A DNA stretch of 64,000 nucleotides from assembly GCA_964650525.1 (NCBI GenBank), contig CAZYUA010000008.1:66349-130348 (forward strand), given 5' to 3'. Shown here in pieces: positions 53,819 to 62,374 of this stretch; position 1 is the stretch's first letter; each line of letters begins with the position of its first letter. The notes beneath the pieces were generated by a model. It was given only the letters and a program-made list of their open reading frames with translations. It did not search any database and had not been told where the DNA came from. The DNA is from UBA1413 sp964650525. GTDB taxonomy: Bacteria; Bacteroidota; Bacteroidia; Bacteroidales; Prolixibacteraceae. Position numbers and translations under genes: made by a program.

Positions 53819-56800
53819 TTAAAAGGATAGCTTCAGGTTGACGCCGAACGTGCGGGTCATGGGGAAAGCACCGGCTTCGATGCCGTTGAAGACGTTGGTG
53901 CCGGTGAGCATCCCGCCCTCGGGATCGTATAAAGGCCAGTTGTCGAGGGAGAACAGGTTGGTGCCGAACAGAGCGATGTTGGCGCCCTGCAGGAAGCCGA
54001 TGGCATTGCAGACCTGTGCGGGGAGTTCATATTCCAGCCTGGCCTCCTTGAATTTGAGGAAGGAGGTGTCGAAAGTGTGGGCCTCGCCGTTGTAACGGTC
54101 TAAAGCCCGCGACTGGTAAAAATTGTAAATGTTCTCGGTCACCGTGGTGTTGACCTGGCAGAGGGTGCTTCCATCCTCGCCGGTCGAAATCAGGTTGACG
54201 CCATTGGCCACCATGCCGTCGTAACGCCCTTCGAGCGAATTCTTCAGCTTTCCCTGGTACGACAGGATCCCGTGCGATACCGAGAACCGGTTGCCGCCCA
54301 TCTGGTACGAAAATATCATGTTGAGGGTCAGATTTTTATACCTCACAGCCGTACTGAACCCTCCCCTCCAGTCGGGGTTTACCTTACCCAGGTAGTTGTC
54401 GGATGTACTCACCAGGGTGGGCAGTCCCGTTTTCGCGTCGAGGAGCATCTCTCCGGAACAATCCACCTTGTTTCCACTCCCGTCGAGATAATAGGATCCT
54501 TCAGGGGCTTTTTTGAGGGCAAAGCCGTAAATCTGGTGCATCTCCTTCCCTACATAGGAATATACGTGGAGCCTTCCGCCAATGGTGGTGCCCATATCGG
54601 TTTCCCACGGGACGTCGGGATCCCAGCCTTCATCCAGGCTCACCAGCTTGTTGATGTTCCGCGACCAGTTGGCTGCCAGGTTCCATGTCCAGTTCCGGCT
54701 CTTCACCGGAGTGGCATGGGCCGAGATTTCGATCCCCCGGTTGGTGATCTCTCCGGCATTGATCCGTATGTAGGAAGCCCCGACAATAGGATCTATTTCT
54801 ATGGGCACAATCTGATTGGTAGTCGATGAGTGGTAAAGCGCCACATCGAACCCCATGCGGTTTTTGAAGAAGTTGCCCTCCAGACCGAGCTCCCAGCTCT
54901 CCACATTCTCCGGCTTGATCATCGGGTCGGGGATGGTCCCGGGCAGCGTATACCCGCCGCTGATCGAAGATGCTGAATAGTACTGGTCGAGCGAATAGGG
55001 ACTGGTGTCGTTGCCCACGTTGGCCCAGGATAGCCGGAGTTTCAAAAAGGAGATGGCCGGCACCGCCGACCGGATATCAAACAACCGGTCGAGCAATACG
55101 CTTGCCGCCACGGAAGGATAGAAATAAGACCAGTTCTTTTTCGACAGGGTGCTCGACCAGTCGTTGCGCCCGGTGATATCCAGGAACAGGAGATCGTCCC
55201 AGCCCAGGGAGACAAACCCGTACAAACTGTTGATAACCTTATGGTTGCGGTAGTTGTTCGGTATGGGATTGATGCCCGAGGGGACGTTCGAGGTATTGTA
55301 AACCCCTTCGATATCCAGCTCGCTGAGCTGGACGGTATTTCTATGGTATTGGGTAACCATGTTGTTGCCGCCGAAAGCGGTGGTCACGTCAAAGCGGTCA
55401 GTGAGCAATTTCTTCTTGTACCGCAGCAGGAAATCGGTGTTTACCTCATAATTCATGAGCATTTCCTCCCGGTAGAAGCCATTGTTCCAGACAGCGGTCA
55501 TCTTGGGTTTCCGCTGTGTCCGGAACTCCGTTCCCAGGTCGATCCCCGATTTGAGGTCGAGGGTCAGCGCTTTCGACAAATTGATGGTGAAGCCGGCCGT
55601 CCCGAACAACCGGTCCTTGTTGGTGGTGTTGAGTTCTTCGTACAGCACCCGGTAGGGGTTATACGACCCGGTGCCGGCAAAGACCAGGCTGTTCCCGTTT
55701 TCGGAGATGGTGGCATTGCGGTTGATGGCATTGAACCGGCCCTGGAAATACTCATCCCGCCAGTTGCTCATCGGGTTGGAATTGTAACCCCACATAAGGT
55801 CGTACATGACGGTGGTTTCGTGGTACCCTGCCATCGGCATGTTGTCGCTGTCGGTCTTGTAGTAGTTGACCTTCGAACTGAATTTGATAAACGGGTTCAC
55901 CGGGGAATCGAACGAGAAGGCAAAGGCCTGTTTCCCGTATCCGGTGTTGGGGAGGATCCATTCGTTCCGGGTGTCGGTCATGGAGAAGCGCACATTGGTA
56001 CCCTGGCCGTTGCTGCCGCTGATGGAGACCGAATTGTTCCAGGTAACGCCGTTTTGGAAAATGCCGGTGTACCAGTCGTCCTGATAGATAAACGGGGTCC
56101 GCTCAATCATTCCGGTTTCCCAGTTTTTCCCCTCGTACTGGTAGCGGAGCTTGGCGGGGTCGAATTTTTCGCCCCAGGCATAGCGTGAGAGGTTTCTTGC
56201 GGGGTAGTCGGGAGTTCCGGTGAGGCTGGGGTTGAGGGTCCAGAAGCAGTATTCGTTGAGCCCCATGTCGGAACCCGAGCCGTATTCGGTCTGGAAATCG
56301 GGCCAGTAGCCGGCTTTTTCGACCGCGACGGATGAGTTGATGGTGACGCCGATTCCCTTGGTGGTGCGCCCCGACTTGGTGGTGATGACGATGGCGCCGT
56401 TGGCGGCCCGCGAACCGTAGAGGGCAGTAGCCGCCGGCCCCTTCAGCACCGACACCGACTCGATGTCTTCGGGGTTCAGGTCGCTGGCACCGTTGCCAAA
56501 GTCTACCGGGAAATCACCCCCCGAGTTGGTATAGCTGCTGCTGGAACTCGTGGCGCTGGTCCCCGAGCGTACCGGCACGCCGTCGACGACAAACAGGGCT
56601 TCGTTGTTGCCGTAATTCAGCGACTGGTCGCCGCGGAGGGTCACCCGCACCGAGCCGATGGGACCGGAGCTGGCGCCATTCATGGTCAGCCCCGCCACCT
56701 TGCCCGACATGCCGTTCAGCCAGTTACGGGATAGCGACTGGGAGATCTCCTCGTTCGACACCTTGGTGACCGCATATCCCAGCGACTTCTGCTCGCGCGT

Positions 56801-57160
56801 CAATCCCAGGGCCGTCACCACCACCCCTTCCAGCTCCAGGGCCTCCTCCTGCAGGGTCACGTTAATCACCGACTGGGTCCCCACCGGAACTTCCTGCCTT
56901 ACAAACCCCAAAAACTGGTACACCAGCACAGGATTCTGACCCGTAACCCCGACGGAATAGGCCCCGTCCCTGTTGGTGCTGGTACCCCTGGTTGTCCCTT
57001 TGAGCACTACGGTAGCTCCCATGACGGGGGTAGCCCCGTCCGGCTCGAATACCTTGCCTGTCACCACCCTCTCCTGCGAAAAGGCAGGAAGGCTGGCCGC
57101 CATGAGCACAAGACAGGCAAGCAGAATCTTCAGATTTCGTTTCATACGCTTAGATGTCAT
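53819..57160 (-). CDS. SusC/RagA-family TonB-linked outer-membrane transporter
   Basis: 1113 residues (or 1108 from the ATG at 57145, which begins the signal peptide MKRNLKILLACLVLMAASLPAFSQ). An N-terminal carboxypeptidase-like DUF4480/CarboxypepD_reg domain (VVTGKVFEPDGATPVMGATVVLKGTTRGTSTNRDG) precedes the plug (SLGYAVTKVSNEEI; VFVVDGVPV; IESVSVLKGPAATALYGSRAANGAIVITTKSG) and the barrel ending in TRTFGVNLKLSF. It imports the substrate bound by SusD with TonB energy. There is no sigma/anti-sigma gene in the locus and no signalling (STN) domain in this protein. Confidence 0.95.
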   Translation of the reverse strand: MTSKRMKRNLKILLACLVLMAASLPAFSQERVVTGKVFEPDGATPVMGATVVLKGTTRGTSTNRDGAYSVGVTGQNPVLVYQFLGFVRQEVPVGTQSVINVTLQEEALELEGVVVTALGLTREQKSLGYAVTKVSNEEISQSLSRNWLNGMSGKVAGLTMNGASSGPIGSVRVTLRGDQSLNYGNNEALFVVDGVPVRSGTSATSSSSSYTNSGGDFPVDFGNGASDLNPEDIESVSVLKGPAATALYGSRAANGAIVITTKSGRTTKGIGVTINSSVAVEKAGYWPDFQTEYGSGSDMGLNEYCFWTLNPSLTGTPDYPARNLSRYAWGEKFDPAKLRYQYEGKNWETGMIERTPFIYQDDWYTGIFQNGVTWNNSVSISGSNGQGTNVRFSMTDTRNEWILPNTGYGKQAFAFSFDSPVNPFIKFSSKVNYYKTDSDNMPMAGYHETTVMYDLMWGYNSNPMSNWRDEYFQGRFNAINRNATISENGNSLVFAGTGSYNPYRVLYEELNTTNKDRLFGTAGFTINLSKALTLDLKSGIDLGTEFRTQRKPKMTAVWNNGFYREEMLMNYEVNTDFLLRYKKKLLTDRFDVTTAFGGNNMVTQYHRNTVQLSELDIEGVYNTSNVPSGINPIPNNYRNHKVINSLYGFVSLGWDDLLFLDITGRNDWSSTLSKKNWSYFYPSVAASVLLDRLFDIRSAVPAISFLKLRLSWANVGNDTSPYSLDQYYSASSISGGYTLPGTIPDPMIKPENVESWELGLEGNFFKNRMGFDVALYHSSTTNQIVPIEIDPIVGASYIRINAGEITNRGIEISAHATPVKSRNWTWNLAANWSRNINKLVSLDEGWDPDVPWETDMGTTIGGRLHVYSYVGKEMHQIYGFALKKAPEGSYYLDGSGNKVDCSGEMLLDAKTGLPTLVSTSDNYLGKVNPDWRGGFSTAVRYKNLTLNMIFSYQMGGNRFSVSHGILSYQGKLKNSLEGRYDGMVANGVNLISTGEDGSTLCQVNTTVTENIYNFYQSRALDRYNGEAHTFDTSFLKFKEARLEYELPAQVCNAIGFLQGANIALFGTNLFSLDNWPLYDPEGGMLTGTNVFNGIEAGAFPMTRTFGVNLKLSF

Positions 57161-57217
57161 GATTAATACATATTGGTCAATCGATTTCAGAATTCGTGGT
57201 TTTCGTTTTTTGAAGGG

Positions 57218-59212
57218 TTATTTCATCAGATACGTGAACGCCTTGGGTCTGGTCATGGTTTCGGAGTAAGCATTCCCGAAGCGGTCGGTGACGGTGATCT
57301 CCAGTGTTGAGGTGGCAGAAGAGGCCTGCGCTTTGAACATATGGGCGGTGGTGCCGGTGACAAAGGCGCTGGTCGGGACAGCCCCGGCATTCAGCCGTTT
57401 GGCTTCGTACGAGATGATGTGTAGCGGGTCTTTGGCTGCCACCCGCCGGACTTCCAGTGCTTTGCCGGCCTCCTTCACCTCCACCTTCCAACGGGGATCG
57501 TAATTCCAGACATTGATGAGGATCTCATTGGCAGCTCCCGGGTTGGCATAGGGACCGGCATATTCGGCCAGCGCCGCATCGGTGGAGTTCGGGGCGTGGA
57601 GTGCGGCACTGATAAAGACCCTGTTCAGGTCGTAGCTCCGGAACTGGTACGATGCCGGGCTGCCGATGCTTTTATAGTACCATTGTACCGATTTACCGTC
57701 GACCTCCCAGACCCCGTAACCCCCGGGACTCCCGTCCGGGCACAGGTGGTTGCCGGCATACCCGGGCCTGCCGGTCCACCACCAGGTGGCGCAAATGGCA
57801 GCCGTGTTGTGCTCCATCAGGTTACCGCCTGTCTCTGCGGTATAGTTGATGTGGGTATGGCCGGTCAGGAGGTGCACCTGACTGAAACCCTGCAGGGCAG
57901 CTATCAGCTGGCTGCCGTTGTTCAGGGTAAGGTTGCTCACCGGGTTTCCGCTTCCGTCGAGGGTGGGATTGCTGAACAGCTGAATATGCATGATAACGAT
58001 CAGGGGTGCCGTTTTGTCGGCGACGGTGGCCAGGTCCCTGGCCAGCCAGGCCATCTGCCCGCCTGTGACCACATCGTTGTATTCCCGGTCGCCTATCACC
58101 CCCTGGGCCCCTCCCACATTGGTATATTCCGCATTGTCGAGGACCACATAATGCGCCGATCCCAGGTTGAACGAATAATAGGTGGGGCCAATGGCATCCC
58201 GGAAGCGGGTTTCAGCCAGCAAGTCACTGGCTACCCAGGGGTCGTTGTCGTGGTTCCCCATCGCGTTATAGATGTTGCAGTTGAGTTTCGCCATCTGCGA
58301 AACGAACTCCTCCGGACCGAATTTGTTATCATACCAGTAGACATCCCAGGTCAGGTCGCCCATATTCACCCCGTACACCCTGGTCCCGGCGTTTTGGTAG
58401 GTCCGGATCAGGTTGTTAACGTCGGGCACAAACCCGGTGGAGTATTGGGTCAGGTCATCATTCCGGTTGGCAAGGTGCCAGTCGGTCATGGCCAGCACCA
58501 CATGTTTGCTGTTTTCTGTGCGTACCAGCGAAAAGTCTTTCTGTTCCACAGAGCTTCCCCCCGAGAGTCGTTTGAAGAACTGGGGTATCCGGTTTTCAGC
58601 GGCCACCTCATAGTGTGCCGGCACGGAGATGAACACAAAGCCGTTTTTTTTCTTCGAGGGCAGGTAGTAAACCCCGTTGCTGCCGGTAGTGGTCACTTCG
58701 ACACCGTCGGAGACAACCACCCCCGCGACCCCTTCGCCATTGCAGGAGACCACCCCCTTGACCGTCATGCCGGCCATGTCGGGAATGGTGGAAGAGGCCA
58801 CAACATTGATGGTCAGCGACCCCAGGGCCATGGACTCGCTGCCCCGCACAACCGTCAGCCGGTAACTCCCTGTCTCAAACAGGTCGGGCAGGGAGAAGGT
58901 GGCACCGGTGGCCGTGACGGCCGTAACCTTACAGGTGTAAACCCGCGAGGGGTCAGAGAAACTGGAAATGCGGATCTCATCATCGACGGCAAATCCCTTG
59001 CCGGTGAGGGTTATGCTCCCCTTTGCCTCCACATCGATCACCGACTGAATCGATACCCCCGTGATGTTGAGTTCCTTTTTGGGTTCGGGATCAGGGTCGT
59101 CGTCGCAGCCCCCGATGCCTAAGGCCAGGGTTAACCAGGCCGGCACCAGCAGCAAAAGCAGAAAAAAACGGGTTCCCCCGGTCCGGCTCTCTGTATTATT
59201 TTTTCGCATCAT
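57218..59212 (-). CDS. Calcineurin-like metallophosphoesterase lipoprotein with IPT/TIG and MetallophosN/C domains
   Basis: 664 residues. Lipoprotein signal LAWLTLALGIGGC-type ending GIGGC; an IPT/TIG-like Ig domain at about 50-140, a MetallophosN-like beta domain near 150-235, then the phosphoesterase domain: MTDWHLANR (DxH), MGDLTWD (GDxxxD), MGNHDND (GNHD), MHIQLF and GHTHINY (GHTH). A MetallophosC domain fills the C-terminus (ISAALHAPNSTDAALAEYA...). It would hydrolyse a phosphate ester at the cell surface. It stands first in a four-gene run with SusC, SusD and the BACON protein, 58 bp before SusC. Confidence 0.92.
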   Translation of the reverse strand: MMRKNNTESRTGGTRFFLLLLLVPAWLTLALGIGGCDDDPDPEPKKELNITGVSIQSVIDVEAKGSITLTGKGFAVDDEIRISSFSDPSRVYTCKVTAVTATGATFSLPDLFETGSYRLTVVRGSESMALGSLTINVVASSTIPDMAGMTVKGVVSCNGEGVAGVVVSDGVEVTTTGSNGVYYLPSKKKNGFVFISVPAHYEVAAENRIPQFFKRLSGGSSVEQKDFSLVRTENSKHVVLAMTDWHLANRNDDLTQYSTGFVPDVNNLIRTYQNAGTRVYGVNMGDLTWDVYWYDNKFGPEEFVSQMAKLNCNIYNAMGNHDNDPWVASDLLAETRFRDAIGPTYYSFNLGSAHYVVLDNAEYTNVGGAQGVIGDREYNDVVTGGQMAWLARDLATVADKTAPLIVIMHIQLFSNPTLDGSGNPVSNLTLNNGSQLIAALQGFSQVHLLTGHTHINYTAETGGNLMEHNTAAICATWWWTGRPGYAGNHLCPDGSPGGYGVWEVDGKSVQWYYKSIGSPASYQFRSYDLNRVFISAALHAPNSTDAALAEYAGPYANPGAANEILINVWNYDPRWKVEVKEAGKALEVRRVAAKDPLHIISYEAKRLNAGAVPTSAFVTGTTAHMFKAQASSATSTLEITVTDRFGNAYSETMTRPKAFTYLMK

Positions 59213-59657
59213 AGGTATTGACAGAATGGTAAGGGCATTTCGGAAGCCTCAGACAGGAATCCGGCAACGATTCCCCTGCGGTCTGCAGCGCTCCTGGTAT
59301 CCGGAGTCCGGGTTCTGTTACCATGCCTTCCTGTTTTCTTTTTGTTACCTTCCCGCAAAGAAAAGAAAAATTAAAAGTAAACAAAGTTTTTTTTTCTACA
59401 AAATTAAGGCAGATATTTCTTTTAGCGAGTTATTCCCCTTTCATTTCATAATCTATTCTTTCGTTTTCCAATCGAATGCCCCGCATCGGGATCTCACAGG
59501 GTTATCCATTTTCCCTCACCGGGGGAACAGCACCAGGCTGTTTTTACCAGCATCACTACTTGCGCAGGTCTAAGGAACCAGGCTGCCGTAAAAGAACAAA
59601 GGTGACCCGTCAGATGGAATGCCCGCCAAAGATTGTATAAAGAAATCCCTTTCCGGT
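59213..59657. other. 445-bp intergenic region upstream of the phosphoesterase gene
   Basis: No gene is supported. The stretch changes from GC-rich to AT-rich (59340-59470). On the minus strand TAATTTTG at 59399-59406 matches the Bacteroidota -7 element and could drive the SusCD locus with a leader of about 180 nt. A poly-T run lies at 59387-59395. Confidence 0.5.
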
Positions 59658-59999
59658 TTATTCTGACAGAAGGTTTTTTTCTATTTCCCGCAGGAGGTCC
59701 TTCAACATGGAGACCTCAGCTTCCACCGTCATCCTCCCCACTTCTTCCCCTGCCAGGATAGCCTTCACCACCTCGTCGCGCGAGTAAGGCCTCCCGCTGA
59801 TCGACCGGAGGGTGTAGTCGGGCCCCTTCTGCTGCCGCTCCACCACCAGCATCTTTTTCTCTTCAGGAGAGAGCTTTTCAAGGGGAAAGATCTTCTCCTT
59901 CCCGGAGGTGATCTCCCTGTAGAAGATGAATTTCTTCCGCCCCGGATCGTAGCATAACGGCTTCTTCCGGCTCCGGCGGTCTATTTTTGGCATTCCCAT
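59658..59999 (-). CDS. Hypothetical protein, 113 residues, with strong ribosome-binding site
   Basis: I do not recognise the family. The start at 59999 is fixed by AAGGAGG 7 bp upstream, unusual for a Bacteroidota gene. The protein is small, soluble and charged: a basic start (MGMPKIDRRSRKKPLCYDPGRKK), then FIFYREITSGKEKIFPLEKLSPEEKKMLVVERQQKGPDYTLRS and a helical end (VEAEVSMLKDLLREIEKNLL). No signal peptide, cysteine cluster or known catalytic motif. Its 5' end faces the decayed ATPase. It may be a mobile or accessory gene. Confidence 0.6.
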   Translation of the reverse strand: MGMPKIDRRSRKKPLCYDPGRKKFIFYREITSGKEKIFPLEKLSPEEKKMLVVERQQKGPDYTLRSISGRPYSRDEVVKAILAGEEVGRMTVEAEVSMLKDLLREIEKNLLSE

Positions 60000-60057
60000 A
60001 ACGGATCCTCCTTTCCTGGAACTCCCCGCAGCCAAGTGGACGGGGCATCGGTTCCAT

Positions 60058-60530
60058 ACAAAAATAATAATTTACGGAAAGCTTTCAAAACCAGAAAAAA
60101 TCCTGCTTTCACATCCGAACCTGTCCTATTGTCTGAATGCAGCCGGGCAGAATCAGGGGAGTATCCGGGAATCGTTTTTTGTAAACCAGCTGAAGACGAA
60201 ACATACGGTGGAGATAAGCAGTAATGCGGATTTCCTGGTTGACAACAAATATACATTTGAAACGAGCATGGCGAACTTTCACAACAAAAGGAGATGAAAA
60301 TAATCTTCCATGCGAGTTCCATACTGAGCAGTTTGTTCATGAAAAGAGCGATTTTATGTAACGCAATGATATATAAACTGTTAAGACCATTATTTACGTA
60401 TGAAATTGGCGGACAGGGAAAAAGCAGGCGACAGATCAGTGGCATTCCGGAAAGTTATGTGGTGGCTGATGATTTGGAAGTAGGGTTCAAAAATAAAATC
60501 CCGTTGTGGCTTTTCGGCTTTCTGTATTAA
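60058..60530 (+). pseudogene. Decayed AAA/DUF4143 ATPase C-terminus interrupted by an insertion
   Basis: Frame 60058-60261 reads KLSKPEKILLSHPNLSYCL, then QGSIRESFFVNQLKTKH and ADFLVDNKYTFE; this is the C-terminal part of the AAA_14/DUF4143 ATPases common in Bacteroidota. The expected continuation (EIGGQGKSRRQISGIPESY, then VVADDLEVGF and the ending IPLWLFGFLY) is found from about 60402 to 60530 but in another frame. About 140 bp are inserted between TFE and its copy TYE. The N-terminal ATPase domain is absent. The frame from the ATG at 60294 only joins the insert to the tail and is not regarded as a real gene. Confidence 0.75.
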
Positions 60531-60607
60531 GGAAACGAATCACGTCGCAGGCATCAGAAAATGCGACTGCGGGGGAATCAGACTATTTTATCATTAAAAA
60601 TATTGTT

Positions 60608-60649
60608 TTACTCACAATATTGAGTAATTTTACTCATCATATTGAGTAA
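60608..60649 (+). promoter_or_regulatory. Two tandem palindromes, TTACTCA-N6-TGAGTAA
   Basis: TTACTCA-CAATAT-TGAGTAA at 60608-60627 and TTACTCA-TCATAT-TGAGTAA at 60630-60649 are perfect inverted repeats with spacers sharing AT. They repeat at exactly 22 bp, two helical turns, and end 8 bp before the ATPase start at 60658. They are best read as operator sites of a dimeric regulator, perhaps the gene's own product. Confidence 0.7.
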
Positions 60650-60657
60650 ATTGTATT

Positions 60658-61848
60658 ATGAATTACGAACGCTATCATAAAAAACTGTTATTAAGCAGGT
60701 TAGTAAGCGAACCCCGAAGGTTTATCCAGGTCTTATATGGTCCGCGCCAGGTCGGCAAAACCACCCTGATCAGTCAGATCATGAAAAACCTGACATTTCC
60801 CTATCATTTCGCCCCGGCAGATAACATCTCGTCCGGTGTGAACGCCTGGATCTCCCTGCAGTGGGAAGTTGCCAGGCTGACGATTCAACAGACAGGTGCC
60901 AAAGAAGGATTGCTCATCCTCGATGAAATCCAGAAAGTCGATAACTGGAGCGAAGTGGTTAAAAAAGAATGGGATGCTGACACCCTGAATGGTATTAACC
61001 TGAAAGTCGTATTGCTGGGATCATCCCGTTTGCTGCTTCAGAAGGGTCTTACTGAATCTTTGGCCGGCAGGTTTGAAACCATCTACATGGAGCATTGGTC
61101 TTTTGCCGAAATGCAGGATGCATTTGACTTTGATCTTACGCGGTATATATGGTTCGGGGGATACCCGGGTGCTGCTTCATTAACCAGGGATGAACAAAGG
61201 TGGAAACAATACATCAGGGATTCATTGATAGAAACCAGTATTTCACGCGATGTTCTCATGCTCACCCGTGTCGACAAACCCACCCTTCTCAGGAACCTTC
61301 TTGAACAAGGATGCCGGTTTTCGGGGCAGATTTTATCCTTTACGAAAATCATCGGGCAATTGCAGGATGCCGGTAACACAACCACGCTGTCGCATTATCT
61401 TACTTTACTGGATACTGCCGGCTTACTCGGAGGAATTGAAAAATTTTCTCCTTCGGTGATCAGGCAACGTTCCTCCAGTCCCAAATTCCAGGTTCACAAT
61501 ACAGCCCTGATGTCAGCACTGTTTCACCTTTCATTGGATGAAACCTTTCTTCGTCCCGAACTCTGGGGAAGATGGGTGGAATCAGTTGTCGGGGCCCATT
61601 TAATTAACCAGGCATTGCCAAAAGGGTTCTCATTATTTTATTGGCGCGAAAGGAATGATGAAGTGGACTTTGTGCTCCAATCCGGAGGAAGAAACGTCGC
61701 CATCGAGGTTAAAAGCAGTTCCGGAAATGCAAAGAAAGGAATGGATGCGTTTCAGAAGAAGTTTTCGCCTGAGAGAATTCTGCTGGTAGGAAAAGAAGGA
61801 ATGCCAGCCGAAGATTTTCTGAAGATCAACCCTGCTGATTTATTCTGA
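60658..61848 (+). CDS. AAA_14/DUF4143 ATPase
   Basis: 396 residues. The N-terminal AAA domain has Walker A LYGPRQVGKTT (about 26-36), Walker B LLILDEIQ (about 84-91) and a sensor-like VVLLGSS. The DUF4143 part from about residue 210 ends with a restriction-fold-like signature: RWVESVVGAHL, YWRERNDEVDFVL and VAIEVKSS, i.e. the D-E-K pattern of PD-(D/E)XK enzymes. This class is widespread in prokaryotes, without a settled role; it is often chromosomal, accessory and self-contained. It differs in subtype from the decayed neighbour upstream. Two palindromes just before the start suggest autoregulation. Confidence 0.88.
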   Translation: MNYERYHKKLLLSRLVSEPRRFIQVLYGPRQVGKTTLISQIMKNLTFPYHFAPADNISSGVNAWISLQWEVARLTIQQTGAKEGLLILDEIQKVDNWSEVVKKEWDADTLNGINLKVVLLGSSRLLLQKGLTESLAGRFETIYMEHWSFAEMQDAFDFDLTRYIWFGGYPGAASLTRDEQRWKQYIRDSLIETSISRDVLMLTRVDKPTLLRNLLEQGCRFSGQILSFTKIIGQLQDAGNTTTLSHYLTLLDTAGLLGGIEKFSPSVIRQRSSSPKFQVHNTALMSALFHLSLDETFLRPELWGRWVESVVGAHLINQALPKGFSLFYWRERNDEVDFVLQSGGRNVAIEVKSSSGNAKKGMDAFQKKFSPERILLVGKEGMPAEDFLKINPADLF

Positions 61849-61975
61849 GAGATACCCTGGGCTACGAAGATTCCGCTCCTCCGGAGCGGCTCTCCGCTCT
61901 CCACGGCAAAGCCAGCAGAGCATGGGCTCACCGGAGTTCCACAATTCCCTTTAAAATATTACCTTTGAATAAAAA
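61849..61975. repeat. Fragment of the mosaic intergenic repeat
   Basis: GGGCTACGAAGATTCCGCTC followed by CTCCGGAGC at 61859-61887 matches the unit at 50444-50472 (ACCAAGATTCCGCTCCTCCGGAGC). It lies between the ATPase stop and the HEPN gene. A TACCTTTG -7-like element at 61960-61967 precedes the HEPN start by 8 bp. Confidence 0.55.
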
Positions 61976-62374
61976 ATGTCCAAAGAATTTCGAAAAGAAA
62001 TCATCATGAAATACTGGGTGGGAAGTTCCGACAAAGATTTTAAAACGATGTTGGACCTTTTCGCGACAAAGAATTACAGTTGGTCGTTATTTATTGGGCA
62101 TCTTGTGATCGAAAAATTGCTGAAAGCATTATATTTAAAGACAAAGGATGAACCGCCTCCCTTAATACATGATCTGAGGCGGATTGCTGAAAAAACAGGC
62201 ATTGAAATTGATCCCGGGATGAAATCAGCCCTTGATACAATTACCAGGTTTAATATTAATGCAAGATATGATGATTATAAACAGAATTTTGATCGGTTAT
62301 GCACAAATGAGTTTACCTCTGAATGGATTGAACAAATTAAGAAAATGAGACAATGGATAAAGCAGCAGCTATAG
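61976..62374 (+). CDS. HEPN-domain protein
   Basis: 132 residues, all-helical HEPN fold: SSDKDFKTMLDLF, SWSLFIGHLVIEKLLKALYLK, PLIHDLRRIAEKTG and the marker FNINARYDDYKQNF. The RNase motif Rx4-6H used by HEPN toxins is not seen, so it may be a non-nuclease HEPN partner. It overlaps the nucleotidyltransferase gene by 22 bp, the arrangement of HEPN/MNT pairs. In such pairs the MNT protein can modify the HEPN protein with AMP. Whether this pair acts as a toxin-antitoxin is uncertain. Confidence 0.85.
   Translation: MSKEFRKEIIMKYWVGSSDKDFKTMLDLFATKNYSWSLFIGHLVIEKLLKALYLKTKDEPPPLIHDLRRIAEKTGIEIDPGMKSALDTITRFNINARYDDYKQNFDRLCTNEFTSEWIEQIKKMRQWIKQQL

Noticed and set aside
57596..59122. 508-codon open frame on the plus strand opposite the phosphoesterase
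   Set aside because: It is the antisense of a gene with clear domains and motifs; such long antisense frames are expected at this GC content and codon bias. It has no recognisable motif.
60294..60530. 78-codon frame with ATG and AGGAG upstream, as a small gene
   Set aside because: Its second half is the C-terminus of a decayed ATPase and the first half is inserted sequence, so a functional protein is unlikely.
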